Program-made: the position numbers and the translations under genes
Source: Bacteroidetes bacterium B1(2017)
GTDB taxonomy: Bacteria; Bacteroidota; Bacteroidia; UKL13-3
Direction: 5' to 3'
Length of the DNA stretch: 64,000 nt
Assembly: GCA_002256395.1 (NCBI GenBank)
Contig: NKJG01000010.1
Coordinates: forward strand, 1-64,000
The notes under the pieces: model-generated
Databases searched by the model: none
What the model was told of the DNA's origin: nothing
What the model saw: the letters and a program-made list of their open reading frames with translations, nothing else
Shown: positions 48,880-58,687 of the stretch, in pieces
How positions within the stretch are numbered: position 1 is the stretch's first letter
Layout of the letters: the number at the start of each line of letters is the position of its first letter

Positions 48880-49977
48880 TTATACGTTAAACTTAAAATG
48901 CATTACGTCGCCGTCTTGCACAATATAGTCTTTTCCTTCCATGCTAAGCTTACCATTTTCGCGGCAAGCAGCTTCGCTACCAAATTTAAGGTAATCTTCT
49001 AAGTGAATTACCTCCGCTTTAATAAAGCCTCTTTCAAAATCGGTATGTATTACACCAGCAGCTTGAGGAGCTTTAAAACCACGGTCGATAGTCCATGCAC
49101 GCACTTCTTGCACACCAGCAGTAAAGTAGGTTATTAGGTTCAGCAAATGATAAGCACCATGGATTAATTTAGCCACCCCAGATTCTTCCAAACCAAGGTC
49201 GCTCAAGAAAGCCTGACGATCTTCGAAACTATCTAAACCAGCAATATCCGCTTCAATAGCAGCGCTAATAACTAATACTTCTGCCTTTTCGTTCTTTACC
49301 GCTTCTTTTACTTTATCTACATGCACATTGCCTTTTACAACGCTGCCTTCATCTACATTACATACGTATAATACAGGCTTAAGAGTAAGCAAACATAAGT
49401 CGGCCACTTGCTCTAATTCGTCTTCGCTAACTTCTAGTGTACGTGCATTTAAACCGTTCTCTAAATGATCTTTAAACTTAATTAAAGCCGCTTCTGTTTT
49501 CACAGCCGTTTTATCGCCTGTTTTAGCCGCACGAGTTGTTTTAATTAATTTCTTTTCTATAGAATCAATATCCTTCAACTGTAGCTCCGTATCAATTACA
49601 TCCTTATCGCGCAACGGGTTAACGCTACCATCTACGTGTATAATATTATCGTCTTCAAAGCAACGCAATACATGAATAATAGCATCGGTTTCTCTAATAT
49701 TACCCAAGAACTGGTTACCCAATCCTTCGCCTTTACTAGCGCCTTTTACTAAACCAGCAATATCTACAATCTCAATAGTGGTAGGCACCAAACGATTAGG
49801 CTTTACAAATTCGGCCAATTTATTTAAGCGAATATCGGGAACGGTAATCACCCCAACATTTGGCTCAATAGTACAAAAAGGAAAGTTTGCAGCTTGCGCT
49901 TTTGCATTACTTAAGCAATTAAATAAGGTTGATTTTCCAACATTGGGCAAGCCCACGATTCCGCATTGTAAAGCCAT
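48880..49977 (-). CDS. ychF: Ribosome-associated GTPase/ATPase YchF
   Basis: The 365-residue protein has the Obg-family G1 motif GIVGLPNVGKSTLFN at 6-20, PFCTIEPNVGVI (G2), VDIAGLVKGASKGEGLGNQFL (G3), and the altered G4 region VLYVCNVDE that gives YchF preference for ATP. The C-terminal TGS domain contains TYFTAGVQEVRAWTIDRG and DFERGFIKAEVIHLEDYL. The protein binds ribosomes and is conserved across bacteria. It follows the GlmM-type gene after 20 nt on the same strand and is probably co-transcribed. Confidence 0.95.
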   Translation of the reverse strand: MALQCGIVGLPNVGKSTLFNCLSNAKAQAANFPFCTIEPNVGVITVPDIRLNKLAEFVKPNRLVPTTIEIVDIAGLVKGASKGEGLGNQFLGNIRETDAIIHVLRCFEDDNIIHVDGSVNPLRDKDVIDTELQLKDIDSIEKKLIKTTRAAKTGDKTAVKTEAALIKFKDHLENGLNARTLEVSEDELEQVADLCLLTLKPVLYVCNVDEGSVVKGNVHVDKVKEAVKNEKAEVLVISAAIEADIAGLDSFEDRQAFLSDLGLEESGVAKLIHGAYHLLNLITYFTAGVQEVRAWTIDRGFKAPQAAGVIHTDFERGFIKAEVIHLEDYLKFGSEAACRENGKLSMEGKDYIVQDGDVMHFKFNV

Positions 49978-49997
49978 ATTTTTTTATCTGTGTTTTC

Positions 49998-51413
49998 TTA
50001 CGATTTAATAAACTGTTTCATATCTGAGATTAACTTTTCGGCTAAAGAATTAGCAGTTGTTTCACTCACACTTTCGGCATAAATTCTAATAATAGGTTCG
50101 GTATTAGAACGGCGTAAATGCACCCATTCTTTATCAAACTCTATTTTCAAGCCATCTACTTCATTAATGGGTTGCTTTTTGTATTTATCTTTCACCTGTT
50201 TTAAAAGCGAATCAATATTAATCTCTGGAGTTAATTCAATTTTCTTTTTAGCAATGGTATAATCGGGGTAGCTTTCTCTTAGCATAGAGCAAATTTTGCC
50301 ATACTTAGCCAAGTGCGATAAAAACAACGCAATACCTACCAATGAATCTCTACCATAATGTAATTCAGGGAAAATTACACCCCCATTACCTTCGCCACCA
50401 ATAACGGCATTGGTATCTTTCATCATCTTTACTACGTTTACCTCACCTACTGCACTCGCTTGGTAAACACCACCGTTTTTCTCGGTAATATCTCTAAGCG
50501 CACGAGTAGAAGATAAATTAGAAACCGTATTTTTAGCATAGCCTAAGCGCGCTAATTTTTCTTCGGAAGAATTTTTCAATACATAATCGGCAATAGATAC
50601 CAAGGTATATTCTTCGCCAAACATACTTCCATCTTCACTCACCAATGCCAAACGATCAACATCTGGATCAACCACAATACCTAAATCGGCACCACTGCGC
50701 TTCACCTCGCCCGAAATGGCTGTTAAGTTTTCTGGCAATGGCTCTGGGTTATGAGGGAATTTTCCATCGGGTGTGCAATATATTTCTACAATATCATTCA
50801 CACCTAACGCTTTTAATAACATTGGAACGGCAATACCACCTGTAGAATTAACGGCATCAACTACTATTTTAAAGTTCTTTTCTTTAATGGCTTTGGTATC
50901 CACTAAATCAATAGCTAAAATAGCATCAATATGTTTTTGGATATAGGTATTGTCTTCTTTACGTTTACCTAATTTGTCCACTTCGGCAAATTCAATTTTA
51001 TCGCTATCGGCTACAGAAAGAACTTCCTTGCCAAATTCATCCGAAATAAACTCACCTTTATTATTTAACAATTTAAGAGCATTCCATTGCTTAGGGTTAT
51101 GGCTAGCCGTTAAGATAATACCACCTTGAGCGCCTTCCATAACTACAGCCATTTCTACGGTTGGGGTGGTGCTTAAACCTAAGTCTATTACATCAATACC
51201 CAATCCCATTAAGGTTCCGCAAACTAAGGAGTTCACCATTTCGCCCGAAATACGAGCATCTCTACCTACCACTATTTTACATGTTGGCTGGTTTTGCTTC
51301 ATGAGATAACCAAAAGAAGCAGTAAATTTAACAATATCTGTTGGGGTTAATGCATCACCGGCCTTTCCGCCAATAGTACCTCTAATACCTGAAATTGATT
51401 TTATAAGCGTCAA
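49998..51413 (-). CDS. glmM: Phosphoglucosamine mutase-type phosphohexomutase
   Basis: The 471-residue protein starts at a TTG (51411-51413, MTLIKSISGIRGTIGG). GIILTASHNPKQWNALKLLN holds the phosphoserine, VDPDVDRLALVSEDG is the metal-binding loop, GEGNGGVIFPELHYGRD is the sugar-binding loop, and LRRSNTEPIIRIYAES is the phosphate-binding motif. In Bacteroidota this type is normally GlmM, converting glucosamine 6-phosphate to glucosamine 1-phosphate for peptidoglycan and LPS; phosphomannomutase activity cannot be excluded. A -7 element lies at 51435-51442. Confidence 0.87.
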   Translation of the reverse strand: MTLIKSISGIRGTIGGKAGDALTPTDIVKFTASFGYLMKQNQPTCKIVVGRDARISGEMVNSLVCGTLMGLGIDVIDLGLSTTPTVEMAVVMEGAQGGIILTASHNPKQWNALKLLNNKGEFISDEFGKEVLSVADSDKIEFAEVDKLGKRKEDNTYIQKHIDAILAIDLVDTKAIKEKNFKIVVDAVNSTGGIAVPMLLKALGVNDIVEIYCTPDGKFPHNPEPLPENLTAISGEVKRSGADLGIVVDPDVDRLALVSEDGSMFGEEYTLVSIADYVLKNSSEEKLARLGYAKNTVSNLSSTRALRDITEKNGGVYQASAVGEVNVVKMMKDTNAVIGGEGNGGVIFPELHYGRDSLVGIALFLSHLAKYGKICSMLRESYPDYTIAKKKIELTPEINIDSLLKQVKDKYKKQPINEVDGLKIEFDKEWVHLRRSNTEPIIRIYAESVSETTANSLAEKLISDMKQFIKS

Positions 51414-51434
51414 AATAGAATGTTTTTAGGGCTG

Positions 51435-51442
51435 CAAAAATA
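51435..51442 (-). promoter_or_regulatory. Bacteroidota -7 promoter element upstream of glmM
   Basis: On the minus strand this reads TATTTTTG, an exact TAnnTTTG match, 21 nt upstream of the TTG start at 51413. No TTTG is found at the standard spacing. Confidence 0.35.
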
Positions 51443-51559
51443 GGCTTCCCACACTTAATTTTATGGCTAACTTATTAAATAGGTCTTAAAATTCTCATTA
51501 CTAAGAAGTTTAAATCAAAAAGCACTAGCTTATCCACAGCTTGCCTACTTTACAAGGCA

Positions 51560-53254
51560 CTAGAAATCGTAATTTCTGTAATTGATATTCAGCCTAATAC
51601 CTAAAGAGATATAGGCCGTTGTACTATTAAAAAGGCTCAACTCAGACCGCGTGCTTCTGAACCCAAGTTTGGCATCTAAGTACAAATTATGCATGGGCAT
51701 ATAGCTCGCCAATACATCGGCCATAAGCAATTTGGTTTCAATTCCTTGGCCAATATAGTTTCCGTAATCGCCAGAGCTCTTATACCTGTAGCTTAAACGA
51801 ATGTCTTTTCCAAAATTGCTGCCATTGGTATCATTGCCATACAAGGCAAAAAGGAGTTTTCCTGTAATATTTAGTCGGTTATACGGTTGATACCTCACAA
51901 TACCAATGGCTTCATAAAAATTGGCTCCCAAAGGATGAGCCATAGGTTGCCTAAAATTATCAAAGGATTGGGCCGCATTATAACTGGTATACATAAATGG
52001 GCGCGAAATATTTACCTCGCCCTGTAAATCAAAATTCTGTATGCCTGCTACATCTATATATTTTAAGCCAGTTTGTAGGGCATATTTATTTCCCCACCAA
52101 CCATTTCTAGCCAGTAATTCTTTTAAAACAAATTCGGAAATTACCATTTGGCCATACCATTGAAAGTGTTTCTTGAAATTGTATTTATAGGTAACTCCAA
52201 TAATTGCCTTATCGGTACTGTTTAATCCGTTTTCAATAGATTTATAAAAAATTATTGGATTGAGGTAATTGGGCTCAAAGCCGGTATTGGTATAGCCACT
52301 ATCGCGTTTAAACAAAATGGTCTCGAACATGCCTATATTAAAGTTCTTCCCAAGGTTTAAACTCAGCATATGAGTGGCCATATAATGTCTTGGTTGTATT
52401 TGGTAAACGTTATTCTGAGGATTGCGTAATTCGCTCCAAATATTGGTATAGTTCATTTTCCAAATACGAGTATTAAGTCTAAGTGTTAAATACTCTGGGT
52501 GCATATCGCCCAAAACAAATGTTCTATAGCCATCGCCAATAAAATTCTTTACATGGCCAAATTGTAAATCCATGTATTTATTCAGCGAACCCGTTACATA
52601 GGCACTCGATAGAAAATAGTTTAATTGACCAGGAGATTCTTTAATAAAATTAGTATACGGCAAGGTGCTATCTCTTTGTAGATTTTCGCCCACCCAACTT
52701 TGAGGTCTATAAATTTCGTCGCTTACCTGGGTATAAAAGCCAATATTTTGCCCCACATTCCCTCTAATTTCAATTCCTCTATTATTTAGTAAGGAAGCCT
52801 TGCCTTTGTAAGTATCGCTGCTAACTTGATAATATAAAACAGGGTTTACCACTAAGTTAAAATCTTTTACCTGGGCACTATAAAAGGCTGCCTTGCGGGT
52901 ATACAAAGTATTTCTAAAGCTATGTTGCGATTTGGTCTGCTCGCTGCTACTCCACTCAAAATTATCGTTAATTAAGTAGCTCATATTAAAATAATCTTGG
53001 CCCGATAAGCCAACCTTGTTTACTGGAAAGCTATCCACATAGGTAGCAATTGCCATGCGCCTATAGCTTTTGGTAGTAGAATGAAAATAATCGTTGGCAA
53101 ACTCTCCAGATTTAATCTCTAACCTGTCTAATATATGGTTGCTAGCCCCTCCATAAGGTATATAAGTATGCTGAGCCAAGGCATTGTTAACCCAAAAGCT
53201 TAGCATAAGCACGGCTATTAATTTTGCGAATTGGTTTGGGTTGCTATTGGTCAT
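51560..53254 (-). CDS. Outer-membrane beta-barrel protein, Wzi-like, function uncertain
   Basis: I start it at the ATG at 53254 (564 residues), with the signal peptide LIAVLMLSFWVNNALAQ. The rest is beta-rich with aromatic girdle residues and alternating hydrophobic strands (TLYTRKAAFYSAQVKDFNLVVNPVLYYQ), typical of an outer-membrane barrel. LQFGHVKNFIGDGYRTFVLGDMHPEYLTLRLNTRIW resembles the capsule-assembly Wzi-like family of Bacteroidota. The last residues (AYISLGIRLNINYRNYDF) end in an aromatic, as expected for BamA-dependent insertion. A role in surface polysaccharide attachment is only a suggestion. Confidence 0.65.
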   Translation of the reverse strand: MTNSNPNQFAKLIAVLMLSFWVNNALAQHTYIPYGGASNHILDRLEIKSGEFANDYFHSTTKSYRRMAIATYVDSFPVNKVGLSGQDYFNMSYLINDNFEWSSSEQTKSQHSFRNTLYTRKAAFYSAQVKDFNLVVNPVLYYQVSSDTYKGKASLLNNRGIEIRGNVGQNIGFYTQVSDEIYRPQSWVGENLQRDSTLPYTNFIKESPGQLNYFLSSAYVTGSLNKYMDLQFGHVKNFIGDGYRTFVLGDMHPEYLTLRLNTRIWKMNYTNIWSELRNPQNNVYQIQPRHYMATHMLSLNLGKNFNIGMFETILFKRDSGYTNTGFEPNYLNPIIFYKSIENGLNSTDKAIIGVTYKYNFKKHFQWYGQMVISEFVLKELLARNGWWGNKYALQTGLKYIDVAGIQNFDLQGEVNISRPFMYTSYNAAQSFDNFRQPMAHPLGANFYEAIGIVRYQPYNRLNITGKLLFALYGNDTNGSNFGKDIRLSYRYKSSGDYGNYIGQGIETKLLMADVLASYMPMHNLYLDAKLGFRSTRSELSLFNSTTAYISLGIRLNINYRNYDF

Positions 53255-53299
53255 TTGATTGGTCAAACAAAAATGTGCTAATAAAATGTATTTGCCAAG

Positions 53300-54238
53300 C
53301 TATTCTAGTTCTGAACCAAAATCGTGGAAATCTGCTAGTGGTGGCTCACCCAAGGCGTAGAGAATTTTCAATATTTCTTTTTGCTTGGCCGTTTTATTTA
53401 ACTTTTCGTACGACGAAGCTAAATTGCGGAGGATGCGTTTAACAATATCTAGGTTTGAACAAGGCACGAGAAAATCTTGTTTAGCCTCAATATGTATTTG
53501 CTGTAGAAACTGCTCTAAGTTTGATTTGGTAAAGATAGCACCGCCATTAAAGGCATTTATATAAAACAGAATTTTGCCGCTTTGGTTCAGCCATTCTTCT
53601 ATTTCATTAAACTTCATCTCTACATTGCTCTTGCCAAATTCTTCCATGTAGGCCAACACAAAATGTTGCGGAAGATTAACTCCAAACACAGGAATATTTA
53701 ATTTTTGAGCCACCAAAATATACACTGTTGCTAGCAAAATTGGGTTTCCCTTTTTGCTCTCCAACACTTGATTAATAAAGGAGTTCGACGGATCGTGGTA
53801 ATTATCTACATTGCCTTTAAAGCCATGTACTTGGTATAGGATATAATTTATGATGCGTACTTTTTCGTAGGGACTTAATTCATAATTCATTTCCAACCAT
53901 ACATCTAGCCTAAGCTTTTCTATGGTATTAATTAAATTCTGTTTGTTATATTCTGGAAACCTATATTTAGTAATTAGGTAAACACCCTCTAACAAATCTT
54001 GCTCCTTAGAATTGTACCAAACTAAAAACTCTTCGAATAGCGCATTGTATTGAAGCTTATGAATAATATTCTCTAAACGCTGTTGGTGCACCATATCTTT
54101 AAGCTCGCCCCACTCCTCTTCTAAGAAAGGAATTACCTGGGTGCCTAAAGAAAGTAAACGCTCCTCAATATGACTAAATACCTCTGGATCGTCATCGTCT
54201 AACAAAACAACTAGTGATCTTAATTCAGACTCGTTCAT
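53300..54238 (-). CDS. SirB1/transglutaminase-like family protein
   Basis: I start it at the ATG at 54238, one codon after an in-frame TTG. The 312-residue protein has a helical N-terminal part with a HEAT-like look (DDDDPEVFSHIEERLLSLGTQVIPFLEEEW). A Transglut_core2/SirB1 domain follows: YHDPSNSFINQVLESKKGNPILLATVYILVAQKLNIPVFGVNLPQHFVLAYM. The C-terminus has TPR-like helices (RNLASSYEKLNKTAKQKEILKILYALG). The catalytic cysteine of true transglutaminases is not evident (ILLATVY is where it would sit). The function is unknown. It lies just downstream of topA on the same strand. Confidence 0.8.
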   Translation of the reverse strand: MNESELRSLVVLLDDDDPEVFSHIEERLLSLGTQVIPFLEEEWGELKDMVHQQRLENIIHKLQYNALFEEFLVWYNSKEQDLLEGVYLITKYRFPEYNKQNLINTIEKLRLDVWLEMNYELSPYEKVRIINYILYQVHGFKGNVDNYHDPSNSFINQVLESKKGNPILLATVYILVAQKLNIPVFGVNLPQHFVLAYMEEFGKSNVEMKFNEIEEWLNQSGKILFYINAFNGGAIFTKSNLEQFLQQIHIEAKQDFLVPCSNLDIVKRILRNLASSYEKLNKTAKQKEILKILYALGEPPLADFHDFGSELE

Positions 54239-54285
54239 CAAGATTATGCTACTAAGTGGTTTTTACAATTTGGTTCGAACCAAAA

Positions 54286-56670
54286 CTATTTCTTAACTTT
54301 TTTGGCTGCTGTTTTTTTGGCTGCTGTTTTCTTTGCAGGAGTTTTTGCTGCAACTACCTTTTTTGCTGCCGTTTTCTTGCTAGCAGGTTTTGCTTCTGCT
54401 TCAATTATTTTAGCAACAACCTCGTAAGTTAGTTCTTCTACTTTAGTTGTTTTTGGCAAGCGATAATTATCTCTTCCCTTAGCAATATAAGGACCCCAAC
54501 GGCCATTTAATATTTTTACCTCGGCATCCTCTTCAAAGGTTTTCAATAATTTATTGGCATCCGAAATACGTTTGCCTTCAATTAATTCAACCGCTCTATC
54601 AAACTCTATGGCAAAAACATCATCTGTTTTTGGTATGCTAATAAACTTGCTATCGTGCATTAAATAAGGGCCGAACCTACCAATGGCAGCTTTAATATCT
54701 TTCCCTTCAAAATTTCCCACCACGCGAGGTAATTTAAATAAATCTAAAGCCTCTTCTAGTGTTATGGTTTCGGTTAATTGGCCTGCACGTAAACTGGCAT
54801 ATTTTGGTTTTAAAGCCTCATCATCGCTATTATCTCCAATTTGTGCAAACGGACCATATCTGCCCACTTTTACATAGACTGTTTTGCCCGTTTCTGGATC
54901 AATACCAATGGTACGCTCTGCATTTTGGCGCTCTGCGTTTTCGCTAGTATTTGTTACAGTGGCATGGAAAGGACCGTAGAATTTTTCAATCATTTTATTC
55001 CAAACCAATTGGCCTCTGGCAATTTTATCAAACTCTTCCTCTACGCTAGCGGTAAAGTTAAAGTCCATAATTTGCTCAAAGTGTTTGCTCAAGAAATCGG
55101 TTACAATCATTCCAATATCGCTTGGGAATAACTTCGATTTTTCGCTAGCAAATTTCTCTGTTCTATCTTCTCTAGAAATAACTTGTTTCTCTAAAGTTAA
55201 CTGAACAAAATTACGCTCTTTACCCTCTCTATCTTCCTTAACCACATAGCCTCTCTTTTGAATCGTACTAATAGTTGGTGCATAGGTAGAAGGACGACCA
55301 ATACCAAGCTCTTCTAAGCGTTTAACCAAACTTGCCTCAGTATATCTAGGAGCAGGACGAGTAAAGCGCTCAGTAGCCTGAATTTGGTTCAGTACCAATT
55401 GCTCGCCAACAGCTAAAGGAGGTAACATTTTGCTACCTTCATCCTCTTGATCGTCATCTGTACTTTCTAAGTATACCTTTAAAAAACCATCAAATTTTAA
55501 AACCTCACCGGTTGCCACTAATTGTTCTGTAACGCCATCAATAGCAATGGTAGCAATGGTTTTTTCTATTTGCGCCTTAGCCATTTGAGAGGCAATAGCA
55601 CGCTTATAAATTAGGTCGTATAATCTTTTTTCTTGAGGAGTACCTTCTATTTCTACATTCTCAAAATAGGTAGGACGTATAGCCTCATGCGCCTCTTGAG
55701 CACTATCATTCTTGGTAGTATAGCGCATTGGGCGACTATATTTCTCGCCAAAGTTTGAGCTAATATAGTTTTGAGCACTAGCGATAGCCAATTCAGAAAG
55801 GTTCACGCTATCGGTACGCATGTAGGTAATTAACCCGTTTTCGTAAAGCTTTTGGGCAATACTCATGGTTATACTTACACCATACCCCATTTTTCTACTT
55901 GCCTCTTGTTGCAAGGTAGAGGTAGTAAACGGCGGAGCTGGAGATTTTTCGCTAGGCTTAACTTCTAGGTTTTTAATAGTAAAATTGGCACCTACACATT
56001 TTTCAAGAAATGCCTTTGCTTCTGCTTCGGTTTCAAAACGTTTGCCTAATTCGGCCTCCATTTGTTTGCCACCTACATTAAAGCGGGCAATTACTCTAAA
56101 AGCCGAAGAATAGTTAAAGTTATTTATTTCGCGTTCCCTATCTACAATTAATCTAACAGCTACAGATTGCACCCTGCCTGCACTTAAATTACCCTTTACT
56201 TTTTTCCATAAAACAGGAGATAATTCAAAACCCACCAATCTATCTAACACACGTCGAGCCTGTTGCGCATCAACCAAGTTTTTATCTATACCTCTAGGGT
56301 TATCAATAGCTTTTAAAATAGCAGGCTTGGTAATTTCGTGGAATACAATTCGTCTGGTTTTCTTTTCGTCTAAATTTAGTACTTCGCTTAGGTGCCAGCT
56401 AATGGCTTCCCCCTCGCGGTCCTCATCGGAAGCTAACCAAACCAAATCGGCATCTTTAGAAAGCTTCTTTAATTCGGCTACGATGGCCTTTTTATCATCG
56501 CTTACCTCGTAATTAGGTTTAAAATTCCCTTTCACATCAATGGCATCATCGCCTTTGGCAAGATCACGTATATGTCCAAAGCAACTCTTAACTGTGAAAT
56601 CTTTTCCCAAAAACTTCTCAATGGTTTTTGCCTTGGCAGGCGACTCAACTATAACTAAATTCTTACTCAT
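54286..56670 (-). CDS. topA: DNA topoisomerase I with Lys/Ala-rich tail
   Basis: The enzyme relaxes negative supercoils by cutting one strand. The TOPRIM domain is at 1-140 (VIVESPAKAKTIEKFLG, LASDEDREGEAISWHL), and the active-site tyrosine lies in GLITYMRTDS near 290. The cap and gate are intact (SAGRVQSVAVRLIVDRE, RYTEASLVKRLEELGIGRPSTYAPTISTIQKRGYV). The classical C-terminal zinc fingers are replaced by repeats with GRYGPFAQIGD, GRFGPYLMHD and GRWGPYIAKGRDN. The last 35 residues are Lys/Ala repeats (KKTAAKK) resembling histone H1 tails. The length of 794 aa is usual for Bacteroidota. Confidence 0.95.
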   Translation of the reverse strand: MSKNLVIVESPAKAKTIEKFLGKDFTVKSCFGHIRDLAKGDDAIDVKGNFKPNYEVSDDKKAIVAELKKLSKDADLVWLASDEDREGEAISWHLSEVLNLDEKKTRRIVFHEITKPAILKAIDNPRGIDKNLVDAQQARRVLDRLVGFELSPVLWKKVKGNLSAGRVQSVAVRLIVDREREINNFNYSSAFRVIARFNVGGKQMEAELGKRFETEAEAKAFLEKCVGANFTIKNLEVKPSEKSPAPPFTTSTLQQEASRKMGYGVSITMSIAQKLYENGLITYMRTDSVNLSELAIASAQNYISSNFGEKYSRPMRYTTKNDSAQEAHEAIRPTYFENVEIEGTPQEKRLYDLIYKRAIASQMAKAQIEKTIATIAIDGVTEQLVATGEVLKFDGFLKVYLESTDDDQEDEGSKMLPPLAVGEQLVLNQIQATERFTRPAPRYTEASLVKRLEELGIGRPSTYAPTISTIQKRGYVVKEDREGKERNFVQLTLEKQVISREDRTEKFASEKSKLFPSDIGMIVTDFLSKHFEQIMDFNFTASVEEEFDKIARGQLVWNKMIEKFYGPFHATVTNTSENAERQNAERTIGIDPETGKTVYVKVGRYGPFAQIGDNSDDEALKPKYASLRAGQLTETITLEEALDLFKLPRVVGNFEGKDIKAAIGRFGPYLMHDSKFISIPKTDDVFAIEFDRAVELIEGKRISDANKLLKTFEEDAEVKILNGRWGPYIAKGRDNYRLPKTTKVEELTYEVVAKIIEAEAKPASKKTAAKKVVAAKTPAKKTAAKKTAAKKVKK

Positions 56671-56764
56671 CTTTTCTTTTTCTCAAATTTTTAAGCGTTT
56701 CAATACACTATTAAAACATAAAAATTGCGGGCACAATATCCGAAATACAAATGTTAAAAAAAAC

Positions 56765-56790
56765 AAAAAGCCGCTGAGAGGCGGCTTTTT
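56765..56790. terminator. Intrinsic terminator GCCGC-TGAGAG-GCGGC with A/T tails
   Basis: A 10-bp stem AAAAAGCCGC/GCGGCTTTTT with a 6-nt loop lies 18 nt downstream of the M43 protease stop codon and 95 nt upstream of topA. It terminates the protease transcript (minus strand) and separates it from topA. Confidence 0.9.
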
Positions 56791-56807
56791 GTGGTGTTTT
56801 AGGCTCT

Positions 56808-58643
56808 TTATTCTACCAACAACTTGTGAACAAATAGGCCTTCAGGTGTTTTCACTTCAATAAGGTAAAGTCCTGAATTCATATCTTTTACATTGAAACT
56901 AAGTTCGTGTTTACCTACCGCGAAATTATTTTTTACTAATTCTTTCATAATTTTACCTTGTAGGTCTAAAATACTGATTTCTATCTCTCTATTTTCCTTG
57001 TTTTCAAACGAAATGGTTGAATTATCGTTGCTTGGGTTAGGAAAAACATTGAAATTAATGGCCTGTTTTAACTGCTCAGAAATTCCAACTGGTTCAGAAA
57101 TAGCAAACTCATCTATAAAAATATTATTGCCACGTAGAGATAGTAATTCAAAACGCACTTTACAATTTGTATAGGTTTTGTATCCGCTTAAATCTATCGT
57201 AAATCTTTTCCATTGTGTGGCCGTTGGAGTAAAAGGCGAAGTACCAATTGAACCTGCTGTTTCCATTTCGGTAGACGTTAAGGTTCTTATTAAAACCTCA
57301 GAACGTCCGTGGCTATTGGATATATAAATTCTAAGTTTATCGCTACTAGCGGTTGTACGTTTTCCATAGGCTACATAAAAGCTCATGGTTGGAGTACTAA
57401 GTGTAGTAATATCAATACTTGGAGAGGTAAAGGCATTTCTAACATTGGTTCTCCAGGTTTTACTATTTTGAGCCGAGATACAACCAGAACCTGATGCTCC
57501 AACTGCATTGTTAGCTTGCCAACCACTATCGCCAGGACATGTATAGTTTTCTAAGCCCCAACCTGTACCTGCTAAGCTAGCTACATTAAATCCAAATTGG
57601 TAAGGAGCTTTAACGCTTGAAGGAGTTAATGTTTTATAAGTACCATCGGCATTTAAACCGGCAGCGCTAATATTGGTTGCCGAGAAAATGTTTGCACGGT
57701 AATTGGTAAGTATTTGATCAGCTCTCGTTTTTTGACCATTGGTATACATGTTCATACAGGTACCATCGCTGTAATCCATATAGTTCTTAATTTGATCGGG
57801 CATATCTGGAACATCATTGGTACATGAGTTTTTATTGCTTACACAACCATAATTTGCCGCAGCAACTGGAGGCGTATCACAAACCTGATCGCCTTGGCTA
57901 GCACAATTAGAACTAGTTCCACCCACACAACCGCCTTGGAAAGTATGATATAAGCCAATCCAATGTCCACCTTCGTGGGTTAAGGTTCTACCTGCTTGGG
58001 CAATTTCGGCAGCTTCAATGGCACCACATTGCGAGTAAAGGGCCATAATTCCATCGGTACTGGTTTGAGAATTTAATTGGAACGGAAACTGAGCATAGCC
58101 CAAAATTGTTCCAGGATCACCCGTAGTATTTTGGATACTATTTACCACCCAAACATTAAAATATTTGCGGGCATCCCAATAGCTTAAAGCCTTTTGAGCA
58201 TCGCGAGCATTATCGGTTCCTAAATTGTAAATTCTATTTACACCATTTGTTGGAAAACCATTTGGATCAAACTGAGCCAACCTAAATTCTATTTGCATAT
58301 CCGTTGCCAATGGATCAGTGCTTGAACCACCATTGGTTCCTGCAATTTTTCTAAAATCTTCGTTCAAAACACGAATGGCATCGTTGATCTGTGTTTGCGA
58401 AATATTTTCGAACCCATATTTATGAATTACATGAAATACAACAGGGATATATTTTGTGGTAATGGCCTTTTGTAAAATTGGCAAACGTGCCATGTTATTG
58501 GCCAAATCTTCCTGCAATTTAAGCTCAGGATGGTTCTTTAAGCTTTCAACATAAACTTCGTCTGTGGCACACGGCACAATCGATTGTGATTTTGAAACAA
58601 CAGAAAAAAGAGCCAAGCCCGCAACTAACAATAATTTCTTCAT
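56808..58643 (-). CDS. Secreted M43 (pappalysin/cytophagalysin-like) zinc metalloprotease with T9SS sorting domain
   Basis: Residues 1-20 are a signal peptide (LLLVAGLALFSVVSKSQ). The catalytic zinc motif is LTHEGGHWIGLYH with His 223, Glu 224, His 227 and His 233. The Met-turn follows in NYMDYSDGTCMNMYTNGQ. A cysteine-rich insert (GGTSSNCASQGDQVCDTP) between them is usual for M43. After about residue 400 comes a carbohydrate-binding-like or MAM-type beta domain (LRIYISNSHGRSEVLIRTL, IFIDEFAISEP). The last 75 residues are the sorting domain (INFNVFPNPSNDNSTISFEN, MNSGLYLIEVKTPEG). The protease should be secreted and digest external protein; its substrate is unknown. The length of 611 aa fits. 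Confidence 0.9.
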   Translation of the reverse strand: MKKLLLVAGLALFSVVSKSQSIVPCATDEVYVESLKNHPELKLQEDLANNMARLPILQKAITTKYIPVVFHVIHKYGFENISQTQINDAIRVLNEDFRKIAGTNGGSSTDPLATDMQIEFRLAQFDPNGFPTNGVNRIYNLGTDNARDAQKALSYWDARKYFNVWVVNSIQNTTGDPGTILGYAQFPFQLNSQTSTDGIMALYSQCGAIEAAEIAQAGRTLTHEGGHWIGLYHTFQGGCVGGTSSNCASQGDQVCDTPPVAAANYGCVSNKNSCTNDVPDMPDQIKNYMDYSDGTCMNMYTNGQKTRADQILTNYRANIFSATNISAAGLNADGTYKTLTPSSVKAPYQFGFNVASLAGTGWGLENYTCPGDSGWQANNAVGASGSGCISAQNSKTWRTNVRNAFTSPSIDITTLSTPTMSFYVAYGKRTTASSDKLRIYISNSHGRSEVLIRTLTSTEMETAGSIGTSPFTPTATQWKRFTIDLSGYKTYTNCKVRFELLSLRGNNIFIDEFAISEPVGISEQLKQAINFNVFPNPSNDNSTISFENKENREIEISILDLQGKIMKELVKNNFAVGKHELSFNVKDMNSGLYLIEVKTPEGLFVHKLLVE

Positions 58644-58687
58644 TCGGTAATGTGTAAAGGATTTGTATTGCCCTTATAACAGCAATA

